A DNA stretch of 51,694 bases from Fibrobacteria bacterium AD312. GTDB lineage: Bacteria; Fibrobacterota; Fibrobacteria; Fibrobacterales; Fibrobacteraceae. Positions 26,931 through 35,039 of this stretch are shown piece after piece. The stretch covers positions 1-51,694 of the forward strand of contig LIUM01000043.1 in assembly GCA_001462345.1 (NCBI GenBank). Direction: 5' to 3'. The notes below the pieces were generated by a model that worked only from the letters and a program-made list of their open reading frames with translations, searched no databases and was not told where the DNA came from. A program made the translations under genes and the position numbers. Position 1 is the first letter of the stretch. Each line of letters starts with the position of its first letter.

Positions 26931-27310
26931 CAACAAAAGCACAAAACGCTACACCAGCATGAATTTTTGCATCAGCTCGAATTATTCATCGGCTCTACTT
27001 ATTGAATCTTTATTTATTAAAGCATTCATTAAAATGCTATCACGCACTTATACATTAAAACTATCATTAATTACTACCATACACTCATGTATTAAAGCAA
27101 GCACTCAAACATACTCAACGCATTTCTTGCTCTTAATAAGAAGCAATAAAAAAAACAAAAGGCAAAGAAAATATTCTCCCTCAACCCCCTAATCCTTTTT
27201 CTTTAAAAAAAAGCTCGAAACTAGGGTGTTTTTAGTTTTTTTATAACCAATTCAAGTTAGATTATCTACCTTTAGTGTAAGTTTATTGAACCACATTAAT
27301 GGAGATGTCC

Positions 27311-30300
27311 ATGGCAAAGAAAATGATTGCGGTAGACGGCAATGAAGCTACCGCGAATATTGCTCACAAATTGAGTGAAGTGATTGCTATTTATCCTATT
27401 ACCCCATCTAGCCCAATGGCCGAACATTCCGATGCATGGAGTGCCGTTGGTAAAAAGAATCTCTGGGGTCAAGTACCATCTGTTTTTGAAATGCAGTCCG
27501 AAGGTGGCGCTGCAGGTACCGTTCACGGTGCATTACAAGCTGGAGCATTAACTACTACTTTTACAGCTTCTCAAGGTCTTCTATTGATGATCCCCAATAT
27601 GTACAAGATTGCGGGTGAATTAACTCCTACTGTTTTCCATGTTACTGCTCGTTCTCTTGCAGCTCAAGGCTTATCCATTTTCGGTGACCAATCCGACGTG
27701 ATGGCTTGTCGCCAAACTGGCTTTGCAATGCTTGCCTCTGCTTCTGTTCAAGAATGTCAAGATATAGCTTTAATTGCTCACGCAGCAACTTTAAAAAGCC
27801 GCGTTCCAATGATGCACTTCTTTGACGGTTTCCGTACTTCGCATGAAGTGATGAAAATCGAAGCAATGGAAGATTCCGTTATTCGTGCTATGATTGACGA
27901 AAAGCTCGTAAAAGCTTGTCGTGATCGCAGCTTAACTCCAGATCGTCCAACGATTCGTGGTACCGCTCAAAACCCAGACGTTTATTTCCAAGGTCGTGAA
28001 ACGGTCAATCCTTTCTACAATGCGCTTCCTGAAATTGTCCAAAAATACATGGATCAATTTGCCTCTCTTACTGGTCGTCAGTATAATTTGGTCGAATACG
28101 TAGGTGCTAAAGATGCGGAACGAGTGATTGTGATTATGGGTTCTGGTGCTGATACTGTTGAAGACACAGTGAATCATTTAGTCGCTCAAGGTGAAAAAAT
28201 TGGTGTTATCAATATTCATCTTTATAGACCATTCCCAATGGATGCCTTTATGGCTGCTCTTCCAAAAACAGTAAAAACCATTGCTGTTCTTGATCGTTGC
28301 AAAGAACCAGGCTCTGCTGGCGAACCTCTATTCCAAGACGTTTTGACTGCTGTAACCGAATCTGTGATGGCTGGTAAATCCACTCTTCCTAAGATTATCG
28401 GTGGCCGTTATGGTTTATCTTCTAAAGAATTTACACCAGCCATGGTCAAAGCTGTATTTGATGAATGCGCTAAAAAGGATCCAAAAGCTCGTTTTACTGT
28501 TGGTATTAACGATGACGTTACTCATACCAGTTTAACTGTAGACCCTTCATTTAAGCTTCAAAAGAAGTTTATTCAAGCCATGTTCTTCGGTCTTGGTGCT
28601 GATGGTACTGTTGGAGCAAACAAAAACTCCATTAAGATTATCGCTAACTATACCGATAACTTTGCTCAAGGATATTTCGTTTACGACTCTAAGAAATCTG
28701 GTTCCATGACAACGTCTCATTTGCGTTTTGGGCCAGAAGTCATTAATGCCCCTTATTTAATAGGTGAAAACGAAGCTGATTTTATTGCTTGTCACCATAC
28801 CCCACATTTAGGCTTGATTAACATGCTTAAATTTGCAAAAACGGGTGCTGTGTTCCTTTTAAATACCACTCATGGTCCAGACACTGCTTGGGATACTTTC
28901 CCTCGCTTAGTCCAACAACAAATTATCGATAAAAAGATTCGCGTCTTTGTAATTGATGGTTATGATGTCGCAGAAAAAACAGGAATGGGCCGTCGCATTA
29001 ACACCATTATGCAAACCTGTTTCTTTGCCAAAGCCGGCATTTTAGCTGAAGACAAAGCGATTCAATTGATCAAAGACTATGCCAAGAAGACTTATGCTAA
29101 GAAAGGTGATACCGTGGTTCAACAGAACTGGGATGCCATTGATGCTTCATTAGCACACTTATCTGAGATCAAGATTCCAGCTCAAGTCACGAGCACAAAA
29201 GAATTGCGCGCTCCAATTCATGGAAAGGCTTCTGAATTCGTGAATACCGTCACTGCAGAAATCATTCGTGGAAACGGCGATCTTCTTCCTGTTTCTAAAA
29301 TGCCTGTTGATGGTGTATTCCCTTCTGCTACCACCAAGTACGAAAAACGCGACTTATCCCTTAAAATTCCTATTTGGGATTTCAATACTTGCGTACAGTG
29401 CGGTAAGTGCGCTATGGTCTGCCCTCATGCAGCCATTCGTATCAAGGTTTATGACAAGTCCGAACTAGCAAACGCACCAGCAGGCTTCAAGTCTGTTGCA
29501 GCCAAGGGGTATAAAGTAGACGGCGAACCAATGTTCTCCGTAAGCGTTTCTCCTTATGACTGTACTGGTTGCGGCGTTTGTACTCAAGCTTGTATCGGTA
29601 AAAACAAGGAAAATCCTGAACTCAAGGCCATCAACATGGGTGCTCAGGAACCAATTGCAGAAGAACAAGGCAAGTGCTTTGACTTCTTTGTCAACATTCC
29701 AGAATTTGACCGCACTAAAGTCAACAAGAATCTTGTTAAACAAGCCATGTTACTCGAACCATTATTTGAATTCTCTGGTTCTTGTGCAGGTTGTGGTGAA
29801 ACAGCATACATACGTGCAGTAAGCCAATTATTTGGTGATCGCATGGTTGTCGCCAACGCTACTGGTTGCTCCTCCATTTATGGTGGTAACCTCCCTACAA
29901 CACCTTGGGCAAAGAATAAAGAAGGCCGTGGTCCAGCTTGGGCAAACAGCTTATTCGAAGACAATGCTGAATTTGGTTTAGGGATGCGCCTTGCCATTAA
30001 CAAGCATGCCGAACAAGCTCTTCTATTATTAGATGCTGCTGCACCTAAATTAGACGCCGCGCTTGTCGAAGCGATTCGCACTCAACAACAAAATGATGAA
30101 GCAGGCATTGCAGCACAACGTCAAAATGTAGACGCTCTTAAAAAGGCTCTCCAAAGTGATTCTTCAGAAGAAGCTCAAAATCTTTTGGAAATGGCCGACT
30201 ACCTAATCAAAAAATCCGTTTGGATTATGGGTGGTGATGGCTGGGCTTATGATATTGGTTATGGTGGTCTTGATCACGTCATGGCTACTGGTGCTAACGT

Positions 30301-30862
30301 TAACATTCTCGTTTTAGATACAGAAGTCTACTCAAATACTGGTGGACAAGCTTCTAAATCCACAAACCGTGGCGCAGTGGCTTTATTTGCTGCTGGTGGT
30401 AAACGAGCTGGTAAAAAAGATCTTGGCTTAATTGCCATGAGCTATAAAAACGTGTACGTCGCTCGCATTGCCATGGGTGCTAATGATGCACAAACCCTAA
30501 AAGTATTACAAGAAGCAGAAGCATTTAATGGACCATCTCTCATTATTGCATACAGCCCTTGTATTGCTCATGGATTTGACCTTTACCATCAACTCAACCA
30601 CCAAAAAATGGCTGTAGATTCTGGTTATTGGCCATTAATGCGTTACAACCCAGATCTAGTTCTCGAAGGTAAAAATCCTTTGGTATTAGATAGCAAGGCT
30701 CCTTCTATTCCTGTAGCAGATTACATCTATACAGAAAATCGCTACAAGATGCTTGTGAAGAACAACCCAGAAGTAGCTAAACAGCTTGCAGACGAACTTC
30801 AAAAAGAAATCGATGCTCGCTATGCTTTCTATACCGATATGGCAGCGAAAGCAAACGCTTAA
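27311..30862 (+). CDS. nifJ: Pyruvate:ferredoxin (flavodoxin) oxidoreductase
   Basis: This cytoplasmic enzyme oxidises pyruvate and CoA to acetyl-CoA, CO2 and reduced ferredoxin, central to anaerobic fermentation. All domains lie in one chain of 1183 aa: the pyrimidine-binding PFOR domain (GNEATANIAHKLSEVIAIYPITPSSPMAEH), the gamma domain, an 8Fe ferredoxin insert (CVQCGKCAMVCPHAA and CTGCGVCTQACIG), the CAGCGE cluster motif, and the TPP site (GDGWAYDIGYGGLDHV with DTEVYSNTGGQ). The longer frame opens at 27299, but the ATG at 27311 has GGAG six bases before it and gives the family-standard start MAKKMIAVDGNEA. Confidence 0.97.
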   Translation: MAKKMIAVDGNEATANIAHKLSEVIAIYPITPSSPMAEHSDAWSAVGKKNLWGQVPSVFEMQSEGGAAGTVHGALQAGALTTTFTASQGLLLMIPNMYKIAGELTPTVFHVTARSLAAQGLSIFGDQSDVMACRQTGFAMLASASVQECQDIALIAHAATLKSRVPMMHFFDGFRTSHEVMKIEAMEDSVIRAMIDEKLVKACRDRSLTPDRPTIRGTAQNPDVYFQGRETVNPFYNALPEIVQKYMDQFASLTGRQYNLVEYVGAKDAERVIVIMGSGADTVEDTVNHLVAQGEKIGVINIHLYRPFPMDAFMAALPKTVKTIAVLDRCKEPGSAGEPLFQDVLTAVTESVMAGKSTLPKIIGGRYGLSSKEFTPAMVKAVFDECAKKDPKARFTVGINDDVTHTSLTVDPSFKLQKKFIQAMFFGLGADGTVGANKNSIKIIANYTDNFAQGYFVYDSKKSGSMTTSHLRFGPEVINAPYLIGENEADFIACHHTPHLGLINMLKFAKTGAVFLLNTTHGPDTAWDTFPRLVQQQIIDKKIRVFVIDGYDVAEKTGMGRRINTIMQTCFFAKAGILAEDKAIQLIKDYAKKTYAKKGDTVVQQNWDAIDASLAHLSEIKIPAQVTSTKELRAPIHGKASEFVNTVTAEIIRGNGDLLPVSKMPVDGVFPSATTKYEKRDLSLKIPIWDFNTCVQCGKCAMVCPHAAIRIKVYDKSELANAPAGFKSVAAKGYKVDGEPMFSVSVSPYDCTGCGVCTQACIGKNKENPELKAINMGAQEPIAEEQGKCFDFFVNIPEFDRTKVNKNLVKQAMLLEPLFEFSGSCAGCGETAYIRAVSQLFGDRMVVANATGCSSIYGGNLPTTPWAKNKEGRGPAWANSLFEDNAEFGLGMRLAINKHAEQALLLLDAAAPKLDAALVEAIRTQQQNDEAGIAAQRQNVDALKKALQSDSSEEAQNLLEMADYLIKKSVWIMGGDGWAYDIGYGGLDHVMATGANVNILVLDTEVYSNTGGQASKSTNRGAVALFAAGGKRAGKKDLGLIAMSYKNVYVARIAMGANDAQTLKVLQEAEAFNGPSLIIAYSPCIAHGFDLYHQLNHQKMAVDSGYWPLMRYNPDLVLEGKNPLVLDSKAPSIPVADYIYTENRYKMLVKNNPEVAKQLADELQKEIDARYAFYTDMAAKANA

Positions 30863-30884
30863 TCTAAGGTAGCTTAAAGTCTCA

Positions 30885-30917
30885 AATCCCCCGAAACGAT
30901 TATCGGGGGATTTTTTT
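30885..30917 (+). terminator. Intrinsic terminator of nifJ
   Basis: The perfect stem AATCCCCCGA / TCGGGGGATT with an 8-nt loop is followed by a run of T. Confidence 0.93.
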
Positions 30918-30994
30918 ATGGAATAAAGCCCAGCATCACCAAACAAACCAAATATCGAACTTTCCATGGTTTTCATTTTGAATAAATTATTAAT

Positions 30995-31288
30995 ATGATT
31001 AGGCCTAGAAAATATTTGTTTGAAGGGCAATCAGGGGGTCTATATTCAGATAGAAGTATTCAAAATATATTGAAAAATGCTTGCCATAAAGCAGGTATAA
31101 CAAAACACACAACGGTTCATACATTACGACATAGTTTTGCCACTCACCTATTGGAAAAAGGGACAGATTTAAGGTATATTCAAGAGATATTGGGGCATAG
31201 TAGCTCCAAAACGACTGAGATTTATACTCATGTTTCCAAGAAAATGATTGGCACAATAAGGAGCCCTTTTGATGATTTGGACATTTAG
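30995..31288 (+). pseudogene. Tyrosine recombinase remnant (integron integrase C-terminus)
   Basis: Only 97 codons remain, about the last third of an XerC/IntI-type enzyme. They carry [15 protein letters not shown] (the HxxR box), [15 protein letters not shown] (His and the Tyr nucleophile) and a [12 protein letters not shown] tail, but the N-terminal DNA-binding domain and the first catalytic Arg are missing. Upstream DNA to the nifJ terminator is not homologous in any frame, so the gene was cut by a deletion or rearrangement near 30990. It points the same way as the cassettes, unlike most integrons but as described for Treponema denticola. The IntI-specific insert would lie in the lost part, so IntI rather than XerC is inferred from context. 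Confidence 0.8.
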
Positions 31289-31426
31289 AGAAAACATTCG
31301 TAATACTACCTTATTTGGCAGGATATGCGCAACTGAGTTTCGTAATATATGCTATTTTTGGGTGGATATGCGCAATCGGGGTAAGATGGAAATATACGCC
31401 ATATGGCGTATATTTGGGAGTTGTGC
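31289..31426 (+). other. Probable attI recombination site
   Basis: Between the integrase stop and the first cassette lie two direct repeats, GGATATGCGCAAC (31321) and GGATATGCGCAAT (31364), in a shared 20-bp context. The core GTTGTGC is at 31420-31426, where cassette 1 begins. A core plus two upstream direct repeats is the pattern of attI sites. Assignment rests on position and pattern. Confidence 0.6.
31390..31415. repeat. Perfect 26-bp palindrome in the attI region
   Basis: Bases 31390-31402 (AAATATACGCCAT) and 31403-31415 are perfect reverse complements with no loop, five bases left of the first cassette junction. It could be a regulator or integrase-accessory site, or a recombination scar. 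Confidence 0.85.
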
Positions 31427-31502
31427 GAAATGCTTGGGAGGCTACCGGCAACCATGAGAAGGTACATGTGCGAAGAAAAAGAAGAAAAAACTTGCCCGTC
31501 TT
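31420..31502 (+). repeat. Cassette 1 left inverted repeat
   Basis: Three blocks match the reverse complement of 33422-33510: 31420-31442 (23 bp, two mismatches), 31464-31472 (ACATGTGCG) and 31485-31502 (18 bp, AAAAAACTTGCCCGTCTT). Unmatched segments of similar length separate them. Together they bracket the restriction-modification genes. Confidence 0.85.
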
Positions 31503-31552
31503 GGATGCTCGCCGTCCATGGCTCGCAAAGATAGAAAGAAAAGGAGTTTTAC

Positions 31553-32185
31553 TTGAGTAAGAAAACCATTAAACAAAAAATTTTTGAGCTAGCTCAAAAA
31601 TATTCTGACACTCTAAAAACTAAAATTGATGAAAGAGTAATAGAAATGAAAAGTGACGACAACTCTCATTATCTTATTTATAGAGTTTTAGGTATTTCAA
31701 AAAAAGAAGGGGAAGATATTGATATTTATCAAAACAAAGGTCGTTTCTTATACAAATATGCTGGGAGTTTTTTAGAAGAAGCTGCAACACTTTGTTTTAA
31801 AGAAAAGTTTCCGAATGGTTCTAAAACACGAGTCGATAACAATCAAGGGCAAAGACCAAAAACCTATGAAATTGATTTTTTGAATAATAATGATGCTATT
31901 GAAATAAAATGGAGAGATGCAACTACAGATGGTGATCATATCACAAAAGAACATACCAGAGTTAAAGCTATCAAGTCTTATAACTATAAACCAATTAGAA
32001 TAATGTTTTATTATCCAAATAGAACACAAGCAATAAGTATACAAGAGACTCTGAAAACCTTATATACAGGTGTTTCTGGAGAGTACTACTCTGGTGATGA
32101 AGCTTGGGATTATCTAAAATCGTATACAGGAATAGATTTAAGAAAAATACTAGAAGAAATTGCTGATAAAAGAGGGGTCAAATAA
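31553..32185 (+). CDS. Type II restriction endonuclease, ApaLI-like
   Basis: This 210-aa protein is encoded just before and touching a DNA methyltransferase gene, the standard restriction-modification arrangement. A PD-(D/E)XK-like core is visible: YEIDFLNNNDAIEIKWRD, with Asp, Glu and Lys in the expected order. The sequence from KWRDATTDGDHITKEHTR through PIRIMFYYPNR recalls the ApaLI endonuclease family (GTGCAC), but this is from memory and the site is not proven. Translation starts at a TTG six bases after AAGGAG. It is the first cargo gene of cassette 1, next to the attI. Confidence 0.72.
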   Translation: MSKKTIKQKIFELAQKYSDTLKTKIDERVIEMKSDDNSHYLIYRVLGISKKEGEDIDIYQNKGRFLYKYAGSFLEEAATLCFKEKFPNGSKTRVDNNQGQRPKTYEIDFLNNNDAIEIKWRDATTDGDHITKEHTRVKAIKSYNYKPIRIMFYYPNRTQAISIQETLKTLYTGVSGEYYSGDEAWDYLKSYTGIDLRKILEEIADKRGVK

Positions 32186-33421
32186 ATGATTCAAGAAAAT
32201 TCAGTAAATTTTGGAAATAATATTGATCTATTGAAGAATGTTAAAGATTGTACTATACAATGCATTTATATAGATCCACCATTCTTTACACAAAAAGACC
32301 ATAGCTTATATTCAGAAAAACATAAGAAAGAAATGAAATTTTCAGATAAATGGATAAATCTTTCTGACTACCTAAAGTACATCAAAAACCTTCTTTCTGA
32401 ATGTAAGAAAAAATTAAAAGATGATGGAACCATATTTTTACATTGTGATAAAACAGCATCTCACCACATTAGAGTATTGCTTGATGAAGTGTTTGGAGCT
32501 GATAAGTTTATAAATGAAATTATTTGGACATATAGACGATGGTCAAATTCTAGGGATGGTTTACTAAACTCGCATCAAAATATTTATTTTTATGCTAAGT
32601 CTAAATCTTTTAAATTCAACAAATTATTTACTGATTACTCACCTACAACAAATATTGACCAAATACTTCAATCAAGGGAACGAAATGAAAATGGAAAATC
32701 CATTTATCAAACAGATACAAATGGTAATGTAATTCTAGGAAAAGAAAAGAAAGGCGTTCCACTTTCAGATGTTTGGGAAATACCATATCTTAACCCAAAA
32801 GCAAAAGAACGTGTTGGGTATCCAACTCAGAAACCATATCTTTTACTTAAGCAGATTATAGAGATTTCAACAAGCGAAGGTGATATTGTACTAGATCCTT
32901 GCTGTGGAAGTGGTACAACATGTGTGACCGCAAAATTACTTAATCGGAAGTATATTGGAATTGATATTTCTAATGAAGCTATAGATATATCTAAAAGCCG
33001 TTTAGATAATCCAGTTGTTACAAGTTCTGCTTTACTTAAAAACGGAAAAGAGGATTATTACAATCAAGACATTTATAAAGTGCCCTACTTAGAAATTTTA
33101 AATGCTATTCCTGTCCAGAGGAATAAAGGAATTGATGGATTTCTTAAGGAATATTTTAATAACAAACCCGTTGCAGTGAAAATACAAGGACATAATCAAA
33201 CATTACAAAGTGCTGTTTCTGAGTTACTAAATAGCACACAATCTAAAAAATGTGAAAAACTTATTCTGATTAAAACTAACGACAGCACAGAATTGTCACT
33301 TTTTAACAACGAGATAAAGGATGATAGGCTTACAATTGTTGACAGTTTTTCTTTAATAGCAAGCAAATTATTAGAAAATGATAAAAGCAATAGCCTCCGC
33401 ACATCCGTGTGCTCTGGCTAA
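32186..33421 (+). CDS. DNA N6-adenine/N4-cytosine methyltransferase of the restriction system
   Basis: This 411-aa beta-class methyltransferase (N4/N6 family) has the catalytic motif IYIDPPFF near residue 30 before the SAM-binding motif LDPCCGSGTTCVTA near 235, the circular order that defines the class. It protects host DNA from the adjacent nuclease. Its ATG follows the nuclease stop with no gap, so translation is coupled. About 120 C-terminal residues beyond the catalytic core may be the target-recognition part or a cassette-specific tail. The stop lies about 80 bases before attC1. Confidence 0.88.
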   Translation: MIQENSVNFGNNIDLLKNVKDCTIQCIYIDPPFFTQKDHSLYSEKHKKEMKFSDKWINLSDYLKYIKNLLSECKKKLKDDGTIFLHCDKTASHHIRVLLDEVFGADKFINEIIWTYRRWSNSRDGLLNSHQNIYFYAKSKSFKFNKLFTDYSPTTNIDQILQSRERNENGKSIYQTDTNGNVILGKEKKGVPLSDVWEIPYLNPKAKERVGYPTQKPYLLLKQIIEISTSEGDIVLDPCCGSGTTCVTAKLLNRKYIGIDISNEAIDISKSRLDNPVVTSSALLKNGKEDYYNQDIYKVPYLEILNAIPVQRNKGIDGFLKEYFNNKPVAVKIQGHNQTLQSAVSELLNSTQSKKCEKLILIKTNDSTELSLFNNEIKDDRLTIVDSFSLIASKLLENDKSNSLRTSVCSG

Positions 33422-33510
33422 AAGACGGGCAAGTTTTTTAAGCAGAAAGAACGCACATGTATAAAGAAGCATTAACGTATGAAGACCGCCTCCCAAGCAC
33501 ATCGCACAAC
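33422..33510 (-). repeat. Cassette 1 right inverted repeat
   Basis: This is the reverse-complement partner of 31420-31502. It begins right after the methyltransferase stop (AAGACGGGCAAGTT) and ends with the attC1 R'' GCACAAC. Confidence 0.85.
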
Positions 33511-33597
33511 AGCGGCTATATGGTTCCGTTTCGCTCCACCCAAATTTTTGCTCCACTGCGTTCCGCAAAAACTTCATATAGCCGCGGGACGTTAGTG
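33504..33597 (+). other. attC site of cassette 1
   Basis: R'' is GCACAAC (33504-33510) and R' is GTTAGTG (33591-33597). The inner arm AGCGGCTATATG pairs with CATATAGCCGC. R'' is complementary to the start of cassette 1 (GTTGTGC at 31420). The spacer resembles that of attC5. Confidence 0.9.
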
Positions 33598-33646
33598 GCA
33601 AGGCTAAGAACGACACCCAACGAAGTGAAAAGACGAAATAATAAAT

Positions 33647-34102
33647 ATGGCAACTCAACACTATACACATACTGACTATTACACAGCATCGTTGACAAGA
33701 TATGCTGACTTGACACACTTAAAAACAAACAGAAATTCAGCAATATTCTCTGTTTATACAGCAGGTGTTACCATAGAATGTATGTTTAGAGCATATATCA
33801 CAAAATACACGAAAGAATTTGACTCCAAACACGACTTAGAAAAATTATACACTAAATCTTTGCTTGGGTCTCAATTTGACACAGATGAAAAAGAACGATT
33901 GACAATTGCCGTGAAAAAAGCTAACAACATTTGGTCAAACGATTTGAGATATGCTTCTGAAAAAAGAATGAAACGAATAATAGCACACAAAAACATAAGA
34001 GCAAATCTTAATGATGTAAACGCATTTATTAACAGAGAGTATAATGCTATTTTTGATGCAACCGAATTAATAATTGAAAAAGGCAAAGAAAAATGGACTT
34101 AA
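33647..34102 (+). CDS. HEPN-like protein, cassette 2 gene 1
   Basis: This 151-aa all-alpha protein has two HEPN-like stretches. The first is AGVTIECMFRAYITKY with SKHDLEKLYTKS, where HEPN domains carry their AxxxE and HDL motifs. The second is RMKRIIAH, which fits the RX4-6H ribonuclease motif. HEPN proteins are often RNA-cutting toxins in abortive-infection and toxin-antitoxin systems. It overlaps the next gene by 10 bases, so the two are translated together. The assignment is by eye. It could also be a non-catalytic HEPN partner. Confidence 0.5.
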   Translation: MATQHYTHTDYYTASLTRYADLTHLKTNRNSAIFSVYTAGVTIECMFRAYITKYTKEFDSKHDLEKLYTKSLLGSQFDTDEKERLTIAVKKANNIWSNDLRYASEKRMKRIIAHKNIRANLNDVNAFINREYNAIFDATELIIEKGKEKWT

Positions 34103-34866
34103 TAGACAAAATAACAAAAATAATAAATGAGACTGAGGGCTTACAGCACCCCATTGTTGAATTGCGTTTTGACAATCAAAAAAATGTCGTTGGACATATT
34201 ACTGATGATAAATTTAAAAGCCTTTCTAACGAAGACAGTCAAAAATTAATTTGGACTTCCTTAAAGAAAAATTTGGAAGCAGACGAATTAATCAAAGTAA
34301 TTGCCATTTTCCACGAAACACCATTAGAAAGAGTTGAGAGACTAAACGGATACAAACCGAAAGATGCTCAAACATCAAATTTTTGGTTTCATCAAACACC
34401 AGAACTTGCCAAATATTGGCTTTTCATTGATGTAGCAAAATTTGGAAATGACTTCAAATCGTTCTTCCTTATCATAAGTGAGAAAAACAAAGTAAACAAA
34501 GGCTTGACTTTTGTATATAACAAAGAGGTTTTGGACTTTATGGAACTTGAACAAAACGAAATTTATGATGAACTTTATTCTAATACTTTTGGTAATGCAG
34601 AAGCGGAAGTCAAGTTAGATTTAATGAATAAGTATGAAAGTTTTCAATCTCAACAGTTGTACGGTAAAGCAAATATGTATTGGTACGTTTACGAAGATTT
34701 TAAATTGACACCAATAACTAAAAACCAACTTCTTTTTACTGAAAAAGAAATTTCAATGATTGAGAATGGATTTAAAAACATTGACAATTTCAGTATAAAA
34801 AATGACATTGAATTAGCAATGAAAAAATCTAAAATAATTAACCAAAATAAGGCGGAAATAAAATAA
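34093..34866 (+). CDS. Unknown protein, cassette 2 gene 2
   Basis: No family was recognised for this 257-aa protein. The first 80 residues (DKITKIINETEGLQHPIVELRF to VIAIFHETPLERVERL) have a loose BolA-like pattern, but that is weak. The middle holds many aromatics (NFWFHQTPELAKYWLFIDVAKFGNDF, YGKANMYWYVYEDF) and looks like a soluble alpha/beta domain. There is no signal peptide or membrane helix. It overlaps the HEPN-like gene and ends just before attC2, so the two make up the whole cassette and probably one system, such as effector plus sensor or antidote. Confidence 0.6.
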   Translation: MDLIDKITKIINETEGLQHPIVELRFDNQKNVVGHITDDKFKSLSNEDSQKLIWTSLKKNLEADELIKVIAIFHETPLERVERLNGYKPKDAQTSNFWFHQTPELAKYWLFIDVAKFGNDFKSFFLIISEKNKVNKGLTFVYNKEVLDFMELEQNEIYDELYSNTFGNAEAEVKLDLMNKYESFQSQQLYGKANMYWYVYEDFKLTPITKNQLLFTEKEISMIENGFKNIDNFSIKNDIELAMKKSKIINQNKAEIK

Positions 34867-34871
34867 GCCCA

Positions 34872-35007
34872 GCCACTAACAGCACCTACACGCAAGCAGG
34901 GGGTTCGTGCTTCGTAGGACAGGAAAGTGCTATATTTGAAGTTCAGTTCTTCGTAGGAAGTTCAGTGGTTATAATCCCTGCCTGCGTGTAGCTGCAAACC
35001 GTTAGCC
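34872..35007 (+). other. attC site of cassette 2
   Basis: R'' is GCCACTAAC and R' is GTTAGCC. The long arm AGCACCTACACGCAAGCAGG pairs with CCTGCCTGCGTGTAGCTGC (with small bulges). The apical part carries two CTTCGTAGGA direct repeats. Confidence 0.92.
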
Positions 35008-35039
35008 CCAATTTAGAAGAACTGAGAAACAATAGAATT

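Noticed and set aside
26959-27192. 77-codon open frame before nifJ
   Set aside because: It lies in AT-rich spacer, has no ribosome-binding site, and gives a low-complexity product without recognisable motifs.
30995-31288. A complete XerC/XerD gene
   Set aside because: Only the last third of the enzyme is present; the N-terminal domain and first catalytic Arg are missing in all frames upstream.
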